A stretch of 37,756 bases of DNA from Deltaproteobacteria bacterium (lineage in GTDB: Bacteria > Myxococcota_A > UBA796 > SXON01). Shown piece by piece: positions 8,426 through 15,662 of this stretch. Positions within the stretch are counted from its first letter, which is position 1, and each line of letters begins with the position of its first letter. The DNA lies in NCBI GenBank assembly GCA_014191855.1, contig BJHF01000066.1:1-37756 (forward strand). The letters run 5' to 3'. Position numbers and translations under genes: made by a program. The notes under the pieces are model-generated. The model was given only the letters and a program-made list of their open reading frames with translations. It did no database searches and was not told where the DNA came from.

Positions 8426-8438
8426 GGGCGAAGCGCCC
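8426..8438. terminator. Small hairpin between convergent genes
   Basis: GGGCG, loop AAG, CGCCC: a 5-bp stem in the 15-bp gap between two convergent stop codons. It is followed by CCTT on the plus strand rather than a T-run. It might act as a weak bidirectional terminator; evidence is modest. Confidence 0.3.
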
Positions 8439-8440
8439 CC

Positions 8441-9166
8441 TTACTGAACCACGCTCCAGATCTGAGCGGTGAGCGTGCTCCGGTCCGACCGATCGTCCGC
8501 TTCCCACGGGTCGAGCATGAAGTCGACCGTCGAGCCGGCGTGCACCTCGAAGGTTTTGCCGAAGTCGACGCCGGCGCTGTCCCAGCCCTCCAGGTACCAC
8601 GCCCAACTCATCACACCATCCACGAAGATGTAGCCGCCAACGCCGTTGGATTCGCCGTCCACGGACAGCTTGGCAAAGTGGCCGCTCACGTCGATGCTGC
8701 CCTCGACGTCGCTCACCCAACGACGCACGGCCCACTGCTCAACGGGCTGCCTGCCCCCCGTGGTCGTCACACCGTTCGGATGCATCGTGCTCGCGTCCAT
8801 CATCGTCCAGTACACACCGCCGAGCTGGGCATACCACCCCGGATCGGTACCACCCTCCACGTAGCTGGGCATCAGCGCGAAGCTGTTGCTCCCGCCCGGC
8901 TCGATGTACCCGTACCACCACCCGTTCTCGCCTTGAACACCCGAGAACTCGGCGACGCTGTCGGCCAGCAGCTCCGGTTCGGGTTCCTGAACGAGCGGCT
9001 CCACGCGGAGGCCCAGATCGAACGTGACCGAGGCCGGCTGCTCGTCGGCGTTCACGACCGTGAACTCCTCACGTTCATCCACGGGATCGTCAAACTCCGC
9101 GAGGCCGTTGAGCTCGACGTCGGGGGCGCACGCAGTCAGCGCCATGGCGAACAATCGCACGAGCAT
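8441..9166 (-). CDS. Predicted secreted lipoprotein of unknown function
   Basis: 241 residues starting at ATG 9166, with a good GGGAGGG a few nt upstream. The N-terminus MLVRLFAMALTAC is a short signal with a lipobox (LTAC). The mature part is acidic and Trp/Tyr-rich. It contains FSGVQGENGWWYGYIEPGG and a C-terminal VHAGSTVDFMLDPWE, phrases of a kind seen in secreted carbohydrate-active or surface proteins of diverse bacteria, where a beta-sandwich domain reads NGWxYGY and later G-x-x-VDF-x-x-D. A role in binding a surface or polymer is therefore plausible but not shown. It converges on the EutL-like gene and is divergent from the ABC-F gene, with 189 bp of intergenic DNA that must hold promoters for both; a TACATT lies there on the minus strand. 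Confidence 0.68.
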   Translation of the reverse strand: MLVRLFAMALTACAPDVELNGLAEFDDPVDEREEFTVVNADEQPASVTFDLGLRVEPLVQEPEPELLADSVAEFSGVQGENGWWYGYIEPGGSNSFALMPSYVEGGTDPGWYAQLGGVYWTMMDASTMHPNGVTTTGGRQPVEQWAVRRWVSDVEGSIDVSGHFAKLSVDGESNGVGGYIFVDGVMSWAWYLEGWDSAGVDFGKTFEVHAGSTVDFMLDPWEADDRSDRSTLTAQIWSVVQ

Positions 9167-9355
9167 GATCCCTCCCTTTTTGGATTCGCAGTGCCGCTTC
9201 CCGAGCCACTGTGGCCCGTGCTTCTAATGTAGACGGTAGCCTTCCCTCGCTATCGCATTATTTGCGTCTTTTGCAGATTCGAGACATCTCGGCGACGCCG
9301 CGCCTTCCGCCCGGCGCGAGTTAGCCCCGCCCCGGCGAAAGCCTGGAGGCTCGCA

Positions 9356-11209
9356 GTGTTGCTCGCGGCAGCGGGAATCGAGAAGGTGTGGGGGGATCGG
9401 TCGATCCTTCGGGGCGCCGATCTGGTGGTGAAGGCGGGCGAGCGCGTCGGGCTGGTTGGGCCCAACGGATGCGGGAAATCCACGTTGTTGTCGATCCTGG
9501 CGGGTGTCGAAGCGCCCGACCACGGCACCGTCATGCGCCCGGGGCAGGCTGGATTCCTCGGACAGGAACCAACGTTGCCACCCGGCACGGTGGAGAGTGT
9601 GGCCCGGGGCGCGCTGGCGTGGCACGACGCGCTGGTGCACGACTGGGAGAAAGCGGTGATGGAGGGCGACGAAGAGCGCTCCTCCATCCTCCAGGCCCAG
9701 CTCGACCACGCAGGCTGGGACGTGAGCCATCAGGTCGCGGCCGTGCTCACCCGCCTGCACGCGCCGCCGCCCGACGCAGATGTCTCCGTGCTCTCCGGTG
9801 GCGAACGTCGCCGTGTTGCGCTGGCACGCGCGCTGCTCTCCTCCCCCGACCTGCTCTTTCTGGACGAACCGACCAACCACCTCGACGCTGACACCGTGGC
9901 GTGGCTCGAAGGCTTCCTCGCCAGCTTCCCCGGCGGCGTGGTCCTGGTCACCCACGATCGATACCTGCTCGAGAGCGTGGCGACGAAGATCGTCGAGGTC
10001 GAGAACGGGCAATTAGTCAGCTACGACGGGAGCTGGGCCGACTACCTGATCGAGCGAGCGGAGCGTGCCGCGCGACTCGGGAAGATGGACGAGGACCGGC
10101 TCGCGCTCATCGAGCGAGAAGCCGCGTGGGCATCCAAGAGCCCGGCCGCCCGCACCGGGAAGCAGAAAGCACGGCTTGATCGCCTGGAAGCGCTACAAAA
10201 GGTCGACGGCATCAAGCGTCAGGGAACCATGACCTTCGACTTGCGGACGGGCGCGAAGTTCGGCCGCACCTTCCTGGACATGCGCGGCCTGCGCAAGTCG
10301 TTTGGCGGGCGCCGGATGGTGTGGGATCTGGACCTCGACATTGGCCCGGGCGAGCGCGTGGGGATCGTGGGTCCAAACGGGATCGGGAAGACGACGCTGC
10401 TCGGCATGATCCGCGGGATCGTGGCCCCCGACGCCGGCACGATCAATCGGGCGCCCCGAATGAAGGTGGCGGTGCTCGATCAGGAGCGCACGGGGCTGAA
10501 GCTCGACGACACCATCTTCGAGGCGGCCGGTGCCGGCAACGATCAGGTGGTCGTGGGCGATCACCCGGTGCACGTGGCGAGCTTCCTGAAGCGATTCCTG
10601 TTCGGCAGGGAGATGCTGGAGCAACGGGTAGCCGGCCTCTCGGGCGGCGAGCGGGCCCGCCTGCTCCTCGCGCGCCTGATGCTGCAGGGCAGCCACCTCC
10701 TGTTGCTGGACGAGCCCACGAACGACCTGGACCTGACCACCCTCAGCGTGTTGGAGGAGGCGCTCCTGGGGTTCGACGGCGCCGCGATCGTCGTCACCCA
10801 CGATCGGGCCTTTCTCGACCGGGTGTGCACGTCCGTGCTGGCGTTCCACGGCAACGGACGCATCGTGAAGTATGCGAGCCGGCAGCAGTGGCTCACGGTG
10901 CTCGCCGAAGAGGAGAAGGCGGCAGAGGCGGCGCTCCGTGAAGCGGCGGCGAAGCGGCTCGGGGCGGCGCGCCCGGTCACCGCCAGCGGCGGCGCGCGAC
11001 TCTCCTGGAAAGAGCAGAAGGAGTTGGCGGGGCTCCCGCTGCGGTTGGAGGCGATGGAGACTGAAAAAAGCGTACTCGAAGCGGGACTGGCGGATCCGTT
11101 GACGTGGAAAGCGGGGGACGGAGCCCAGAAAGGACGACAGCTCGCCGAACTGGTGGCGGCGATCGAGGTGGCCTGGGCGCGCTGGGAGGCGCTGGAGGCC
11201 CGAAAGTGA
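9356..11209 (+). CDS. ABC-F family ATPase (Uup/EttA-like)
   Basis: 617 residues with two ABC nucleotide-binding domains and no membrane segments, as in the ABC-F proteins that act on the ribosome. Domain 1 has Walker A GPNGCGKST (35-43), signature LSGGERRRVALARAL and Walker B LLFLDEPTNHLD. Domain 2 has GPNGIGKTT, LSGGERARLLLARL and LLLLDEPTNDLD. The linker near 240-290 is charged and helical, like a P-site tRNA interaction motif. The tail after about 525 is a charged coiled coil (RLSWKEQKELAGLPLRLEA), the Uup-type C-terminal extension that binds nucleic acid. Uup-type proteins help rescue or rebalance ribosomes; some ABC-Fs give antibiotic resistance, but nothing here suggests it. The start is GTG 9356 with GGAGG at 9345-9349, spacing 6. 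Confidence 0.93.
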   Translation: MLLAAAGIEKVWGDRSILRGADLVVKAGERVGLVGPNGCGKSTLLSILAGVEAPDHGTVMRPGQAGFLGQEPTLPPGTVESVARGALAWHDALVHDWEKAVMEGDEERSSILQAQLDHAGWDVSHQVAAVLTRLHAPPPDADVSVLSGGERRRVALARALLSSPDLLFLDEPTNHLDADTVAWLEGFLASFPGGVVLVTHDRYLLESVATKIVEVENGQLVSYDGSWADYLIERAERAARLGKMDEDRLALIEREAAWASKSPAARTGKQKARLDRLEALQKVDGIKRQGTMTFDLRTGAKFGRTFLDMRGLRKSFGGRRMVWDLDLDIGPGERVGIVGPNGIGKTTLLGMIRGIVAPDAGTINRAPRMKVAVLDQERTGLKLDDTIFEAAGAGNDQVVVGDHPVHVASFLKRFLFGREMLEQRVAGLSGGERARLLLARLMLQGSHLLLLDEPTNDLDLTTLSVLEEALLGFDGAAIVVTHDRAFLDRVCTSVLAFHGNGRIVKYASRQQWLTVLAEEEKAAEAALREAAAKRLGAARPVTASGGARLSWKEQKELAGLPLRLEAMETEKSVLEAGLADPLTWKAGDGAQKGRQLAELVAAIEVAWARWEALEARK

Positions 11210-11235
11210 CGCGGCCGGAGCCGGGGGCGGCCAGA

Positions 11236-11241
11236 TAGGGT
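11236..11241 (+). promoter_or_regulatory. -10-like TAGGGT exactly 6 nt before the start codon (leaderless-type promoter)
   Basis: TAGGGT is followed by GCCGCC and then ATG 11248. A TANNNT hexamer 6 nt before a start codon puts transcription initiation at or next to the A of the ATG. The gene has no Shine-Dalgarno sequence, which fits a leaderless mRNA. The TAG is also an in-frame stop, so no longer N-terminus is possible. No clear -35 is visible. Confidence 0.45.
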
Positions 11242-11247
11242 GCCGCC

Positions 11248-12816
11248 ATGGTCGTCCTTGGGCTTTTGGCGTGCGCGGCGGATCCCGAAGACTCCGGCCC
11301 GGTCGCGACCGACTCCGACCCCCCAACTACGGAAGCTCCGTCGTGGCTGGATCTGCAGGCCGAAACGGCGTGCGGGGCGCCGGTGCCGCTCGCCTACCGA
11401 GACATGGCGCTGGAGTGGGGCCTCTCGGGCCTCGACAATCCGGACGGCGACCACCTCAACGGGGGCGGCGCGGCCGTCGCCGACTTCGACTCCGATGGCG
11501 ACCTCGACGTACTGCTCGCATACGCCGGTTTTCCCCTGTACCTCTACCGGTGGGACGGCGCGGCGTTCGCGCCGGAGTCGTTCACCATGCGCCTGCTTCG
11601 CGACACGGGCGGGGTGTTCCCGGTAGACATCGAGGGAGATGGTGACCTCGACGTGGTCGTGGGCGGCGCCACCGCCGGCTACTCGTTCATGCGGAACGAC
11701 GGTACGAGCCTGACCGAGGAGCCACTCTTCATTCCCGAGGAGGTTCCTCGGGATGGCATGTATGGCGCGGCGATGGCCGACGCGGACGCGGACGGCGACG
11801 TGGACGTGTACCTCCCGCTCTACGGCATGAGCGTGCCCGAGCGGGGCGATGTCCTGCTGCGCAACGACGAGGGCGTGCTCGCCGTTGGGGATGCGCTCCC
11901 CTACAGCGAAGGCGCGAAGACCTACCAGGCCGTATGGTTCGACGCCGACGCAGACGGCGATCTGGACGCCTATGCCACCAACGACCAGGGGAATCAGTCG
12001 GGTGGAAACGCCTTGATGCTCAACGACGGCACCGGCGTGCTGACGCCGACACCAAGCGAGTGCGCGCCGGAAACGAGCGGCATGAGCGTGGACGCCGCCG
12101 ACGTGAACGGCGACGGTTTCGCCGACCTCTACCTCGGTAATTCCGACTACGGGAACCTCTTCTATGCCGATGGCAACGGGAGCTTCTACGACGTGGCACA
12201 GGCCTACGGCGCGCTCAACGCCGTGGCGGAAGCCGATCCCGACATGGTGTGGGGCGTTGCGCTGTTCGACGCCGAGAATGACGGAGACATCGACATCTTC
12301 GCCGCCCACGGTGATCTCTACTCCCCTCGTGATCCTCAGTCCGCGCTCGTCGACGCCGCCGACTCCTTGCTGCTCCAGGGGCCCGAAGGCGGCTTCTCAG
12401 AGGACGCGCCGACCCTCGGGCTGGACACCGTCGAGTCCAGCCGCGCTGTCGTACCCGCGGACTTCAATGGGGATGGCGTGCTCGATCTGCTGGTGACCGG
12501 CATCGTCACCGAGCCGCACCTATGGGTCTCCGAAGGGTGCACCGCAGGAAGCTGGCTCGACGTGCGGCTGGTTGGCACGACGGACAACCGGCACGGGATC
12601 GGGGCCAAGGTTGAAATCGAGGCCGGCGGCCGCACGTTCACCTCGTGGGTAACGTCCTCTGCGAGCCTGTTTTCCGGCCGGGAGCCCTGGGTTCATGTGG
12701 GGCTGGGCGAGGTGGCGACGGTCGACCGGCTCACGATCACGTGGCCGAGCGGCGACGTGCAGAGCACGGAGTTTCCGTTCGCGCCTCGCCGTCGGATCGT
12801 CGTCACCCAGGAGTGA
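11248..12816 (+). CDS. CRTAC1-like lipoprotein with FG-GAP/VCBS repeats and ASPIC/UnbV domain
   Basis: 522 residues. The signal is only MVVLGLLAC, with the lipobox Cys at residue 9; an in-frame TAG at 11236-11238 rules out a longer form. The body has about seven FG-GAP/VCBS blades, each with an Asp-rich calcium loop: ADFDSDGDLDVLL, IEGDGDLDVVV, ADADADGDVDVYL, FDADADGDLDAY, ADVNGDGFADLYL, FDAENDGDIDIF and DFNGDGVLDLL. Together they should form a beta-propeller. The last 90 residues form a UnbV/ASPIC domain (GIGAKVEIEAGG, VHVGLGEV, LTITWPSG). Proteins of this build are common in Myxococcota and Planctomycetes and probably bind ligands on the cell surface; no enzymatic residues are seen. It is monocistronic between the ABC-F gene and a convergent neighbour whose stop codon touches its own. 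Confidence 0.87.
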   Translation: MVVLGLLACAADPEDSGPVATDSDPPTTEAPSWLDLQAETACGAPVPLAYRDMALEWGLSGLDNPDGDHLNGGGAAVADFDSDGDLDVLLAYAGFPLYLYRWDGAAFAPESFTMRLLRDTGGVFPVDIEGDGDLDVVVGGATAGYSFMRNDGTSLTEEPLFIPEEVPRDGMYGAAMADADADGDVDVYLPLYGMSVPERGDVLLRNDEGVLAVGDALPYSEGAKTYQAVWFDADADGDLDAYATNDQGNQSGGNALMLNDGTGVLTPTPSECAPETSGMSVDAADVNGDGFADLYLGNSDYGNLFYADGNGSFYDVAQAYGALNAVAEADPDMVWGVALFDAENDGDIDIFAAHGDLYSPRDPQSALVDAADSLLLQGPEGGFSEDAPTLGLDTVESSRAVVPADFNGDGVLDLLVTGIVTEPHLWVSEGCTAGSWLDVRLVGTTDNRHGIGAKVEIEAGGRTFTSWVTSSASLFSGREPWVHVGLGEVATVDRLTITWPSGDVQSTEFPFAPRRRIVVTQE

Positions 12817-13374
12817 TCACTCGGCGAGTCCGGCGCTTTGGAGCACCTCGAGATCGGACTTCTCGAACACCGCGCAATCAAACAGCGCTACCTGGTAGAT
12901 GGTCTGGCTTTTGATGGTGCGCGGCATGTCCTCGGGGCTGAAGTAGTCGCTGCTCACATCCACGAATTCGTCCCCATGGAACTTTGCCTTGAGCTTGGAG
13001 GTCCCCGACTTGGAGTAGTAGAAGTCGGTCACGTTGGCGCGGACGTAACAGAGCTCCTTGGCCCCCCCCCAGAAGAAGTGGTCGAAGCCGTTCGTGATCT
13101 CCACCTCGCTCTCGAGGGTGCCGAGAAACGTTTGTGCTTTGAGCTTGTGTTTGCCCTGGGTCAGCGTGATCCCCTTGTGCTCGCCGGCGGCCAGAGCCAC
13201 CGGCGCTCCCCCGTCGACCACCACGATCATCGCATCCACCGGCGACCAGAGGGTCAGCATTCCGTCCCCCATCATGTAGTTGAAGGCGGCGCCGATCCCG
13301 CCGCAGATGGCAAGTGGAACGCCGATTACCAGCACGATGATGAGTCGGATCGGCAGGTTGCGGAGTCGGGACAC
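12817..13374 (-). CDS. Single-pass membrane protein with PEGA-like segment, unknown function
   Basis: 185 residues from GTG 13374, with GAGGTGAGG just upstream. One membrane segment spans about 11-33. Beyond it the sequence reads IVVVDGGAPVALAAGEHKGI, like a PEGA or carboxypeptidase-regulatory-type beta-sandwich repeat, followed by a Lys- and Phe-rich region with two cysteines near positions 110 and 165. A periplasmic binding role is possible; I do not recognise the family. The coding strand has a run of nine G (13062-13070 on plus) within the Trp-Gly-Gly-Ala codons near residue 103, in the correct frame as sequenced. Its TGA and the stop of the convergent CRTAC1-like gene form one TGATCA palindrome. 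Confidence 0.66.
   Translation of the reverse strand: MSRLRNLPIRLIIVLVIGVPLAICGGIGAAFNYMMGDGMLTLWSPVDAMIVVVDGGAPVALAAGEHKGITLTQGKHKLKAQTFLGTLESEVEITNGFDHFFWGGAKELCYVRANVTDFYYSKSGTSKLKAKFHGDEFVDVSSDYFSPEDMPRTIKSQTIYQVALFDCAVFEKSDLEVLQSAGLAE
13062..13070. repeat. Nine-base homopolymer (C9; G9 on the coding strand)
   Basis: A run of nine C lies inside the membrane-protein gene at 12817-13374. One inserted or deleted base would truncate the protein, and such tracts are also prone to sequencing error. The present length keeps the frame. Confidence 0.9.
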
Positions 13375-13443
13375 GCCTCACCTCAGGGAGAAAGCGCGGT
13401 CTAGCACCTTGCCCCGAACCTCGCACCCGGCGACGTTGCCGCG

Positions 13444-14352
13444 GTGAACCTCCCCAGCTCCGTACCCGACGTCGTCGATGTGCTCACCCTCTCGGCGGCC
13501 GAGCCGCTACCCGGCGCCACGGCGTTGGCGATCGAAATACCCCACGGGGCAACCGGGGACTGGGAGTACCACGCCGTCGCAAGCCGCCTGCGAAGCGGCC
13601 TACCGGCCTCGCTGATCGACTTCTTCCACGTGAACACCGACTCCGGAGCCGCCGAGATCGCGGTGGCGCTCGCGGAGCAGCTCTGCACACGCGGGACAGT
13701 CACTCACGTGGTCATCGTGCGCAGTCGCATCCCACGCACGTTCATCGACTGCAACCGCGTGCTCGGAGCGGACGCGGCGACGTATCGGGCGGGCGGCGTA
13801 ACACCCGGCGTACCGCCCTGGATCGTCGATCCCGAGGATCATGCTTGGCTCCTCGCGCGCTACACCGCCTACCAGGGCGTCGCGAAGCAGGCGCTCGCCG
13901 CCGTGTGCAACGCGGGTGGCCGGGCGCTCCTGTTGCACACCTACGCCCCCCGGTCGGTGGATGTGGAGGTGTCGCCGGACATCGTGGCCGACCTCCACGC
14001 GGCCTACGCGCCGGAGCAGGTGGAGCGCTGGCCGCTTCGCCCAGAGATCGACCTGATCTTCCGCACCCCCGAAGGCGATCAGGCGCTCCCGGCGCCGACC
14101 GTTGCGGCGTTGGCGGCCGCCTTCGCGGGCGTGGGCCTCACGCTGGCGGAGGGGCTCACCTACCCGCTGCATCCGGTGACCACCGGCTTCGCGCACGTCA
14201 CCGCCTGGCCTGGCCGGGTGGCCTGCGTGGAGGTGCGCCGCGACCTGCTCACGGAGGCGTTCGTTCCCTTTCGACAGGTGCAAGTTGACACCGCGCGAGC
14301 GGCGCGCGTCGCGACCGCATTCGCCGAGTGGATCGCTGGCGGCTGGGCTTGA
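13444..14352 (+). CDS. N-formylglutamate amidohydrolase-like protein (FGase family)
   Basis: 302 residues. Conserved-looking features are IEIPHGA (30-36), where the family has the metal-binding His, HVNTDSGAAEIA (62-73), and SRIPRTFIDCNR (94-105), equivalent to the RxxxDxNR signature of FGase and related zinc amidohydrolases such as HutG. The reaction would be hydrolysis of an N-acyl amide bond with a carboxylate nearby. No other histidine-degradation genes are near, so the substrate need not be formylglutamate. The start GTG 13444 has no convincing ribosome site. The stop overlaps the start of the adenylate cyclase (25 bp if GTG 14328 is used, or a TTGA overlap at 14349), so the two are probably co-translated. 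Confidence 0.7.
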   Translation: MNLPSSVPDVVDVLTLSAAEPLPGATALAIEIPHGATGDWEYHAVASRLRSGLPASLIDFFHVNTDSGAAEIAVALAEQLCTRGTVTHVVIVRSRIPRTFIDCNRVLGADAATYRAGGVTPGVPPWIVDPEDHAWLLARYTAYQGVAKQALAAVCNAGGRALLLHTYAPRSVDVEVSPDIVADLHAAYAPEQVERWPLRPEIDLIFRTPEGDQALPAPTVAALAAAFAGVGLTLAEGLTYPLHPVTTGFAHVTAWPGRVACVEVRRDLLTEAFVPFRQVQVDTARAARVATAFAEWIAGGWA

Positions 14353-15632
14353 CGCCCCTCCCGCCGAGCGCGCAGGCGATCCTCGACCGGGTGTTCGGTC
14401 GGGCCCTGGTGCGGGCGGAGGTTTCCATCGCGCGAACGCGGCTGGCGGTCGTGGGGATCGCGCTGACGGAGGAGTTCATCTGGCTCGGCATGCGGCCCGA
14501 AGCGCGGAGTCAGCTCCTCGCCTGGGTGCCCGTCCTCGCCCTGGTTGTCGGGGGGATGCTCACCGTCCACAGCTTGCGCCGCCTGCGAACCCAGGCACCG
14601 AGGGCGGGCTCGGCGGCGCTGGACGCCGGGTTGATCCTGGGGGTTGCCCTGCCCGCCGCGCTGGCGCCAGACGCCGACTACACCGGCGCCTTCCACCACC
14701 CACCGTCGATGTTCTTCCTCGTGGCGATCGCGGCGGCGGGACATCGGATGAGCCGCACGCTGGTTCGCGTTTCCGCCGCGGCCAACGTGGCGTGCATCCT
14801 GCTGCTGCTCGCGGTGGACGCGAAGATGGGCTCCCCGGCGGGCCGCCTCGACGAGTGGATCCTGTGGATCATGGCGTTCATCGCCGTTTCGATGATCGCA
14901 GACGGCTTCGCGCTGCGGGCGCGCCGGCTGGCCACCTACGCCGCGCAATCCGTGCTCACGGCCGAGCGAACCCGGCAGGCGCTGGGGGTGTACGTTTCAG
15001 AGGAAGTAGCTGAAGAAGCGCTCAGTCAACGTGGATTGACGCCCGGGGGCCATCGGCAGGCCGTGGCGGTGCTCTACGCCGATCTTCGCGGCTACACCGC
15101 GTACGCCAACCAGCTCCCCCCCGAGCGCCTCGTGGCCGAGCTCAACGCCTACCTCGACGCGCTGGTGCCCGTGATCCGGGAGCACGGCGGCGTCGTCGAC
15201 AAGTTTGTCGGCGATGCCGTGATGGTGGTGTTCGGCATGCCGCGGACGATGCCGGACGCGGCGTCGCGGGCGCTGCGCGCTGCGGTTGCGATGCAGCGAG
15301 CCCTCGCCCGGCACAACGAAGAGCGCGCGACGCTTCAGTGCCCTCCGCTAAAACTATCTATCGGCGTACATTTTGGGGAAGTGGTGCTCGGAAACATCGG
15401 CTGCGCGGAGCGCATGCAGTACACGGTGGTGGGGGACGCGGTGAACCTCGCAACCCGGCTGCAGGGGGTCGCCAAAGAGCGGGGCCTCGCCCTGGCGGTG
15501 TCCGGCGCCGTCGTGGACATCGCGGGCCGACAAGACGGCGTTCCCGCACCCACCCTGCTGGGCCCGGTGACCATCGCCGGCCGCACGGACGCCACGCTGG
15601 TGTATGTTCTCACCGATGCAGACGTGGGGTAG
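14328..15632 (+). CDS. Membrane-bound class III adenylate cyclase
   Basis: 434 residues with about six membrane segments in 30-195 and a short linker (TRQALGVYVSEEVAEE, 215-230), as in many bacterial membrane cyclases. The catalytic domain runs from about 243. Metal-binding Asp252 lies in YADLRGYT and Asp296 in DKFVGDAVMVVFG. Lys292 and Asp370 (VVGDAVNLATR) are the pair that selects adenine, so the product is predicted to be cAMP rather than cGMP. Asn373 and Arg377 are the transition-state residues. It overlaps the upstream FGase-like gene. The start could be GTG 14328 or TTG 14349, the latter forming a TTGA overlap with the upstream stop; both keep all domains. The enzyme would produce a membrane-localised second messenger. 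Confidence 0.9.
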   Translation: MDRWRLGLTPLPPSAQAILDRVFGRALVRAEVSIARTRLAVVGIALTEEFIWLGMRPEARSQLLAWVPVLALVVGGMLTVHSLRRLRTQAPRAGSAALDAGLILGVALPAALAPDADYTGAFHHPPSMFFLVAIAAAGHRMSRTLVRVSAAANVACILLLLAVDAKMGSPAGRLDEWILWIMAFIAVSMIADGFALRARRLATYAAQSVLTAERTRQALGVYVSEEVAEEALSQRGLTPGGHRQAVAVLYADLRGYTAYANQLPPERLVAELNAYLDALVPVIREHGGVVDKFVGDAVMVVFGMPRTMPDAASRALRAAVAMQRALARHNEERATLQCPPLKLSIGVHFGEVVLGNIGCAERMQYTVVGDAVNLATRLQGVAKERGLALAVSGAVVDIAGRQDGVPAPTLLGPVTIAGRTDATLVYVLTDADVG

Positions 15633-15662
15633 TGCACGGGTTAGCTCGACACGCCAACAGTA

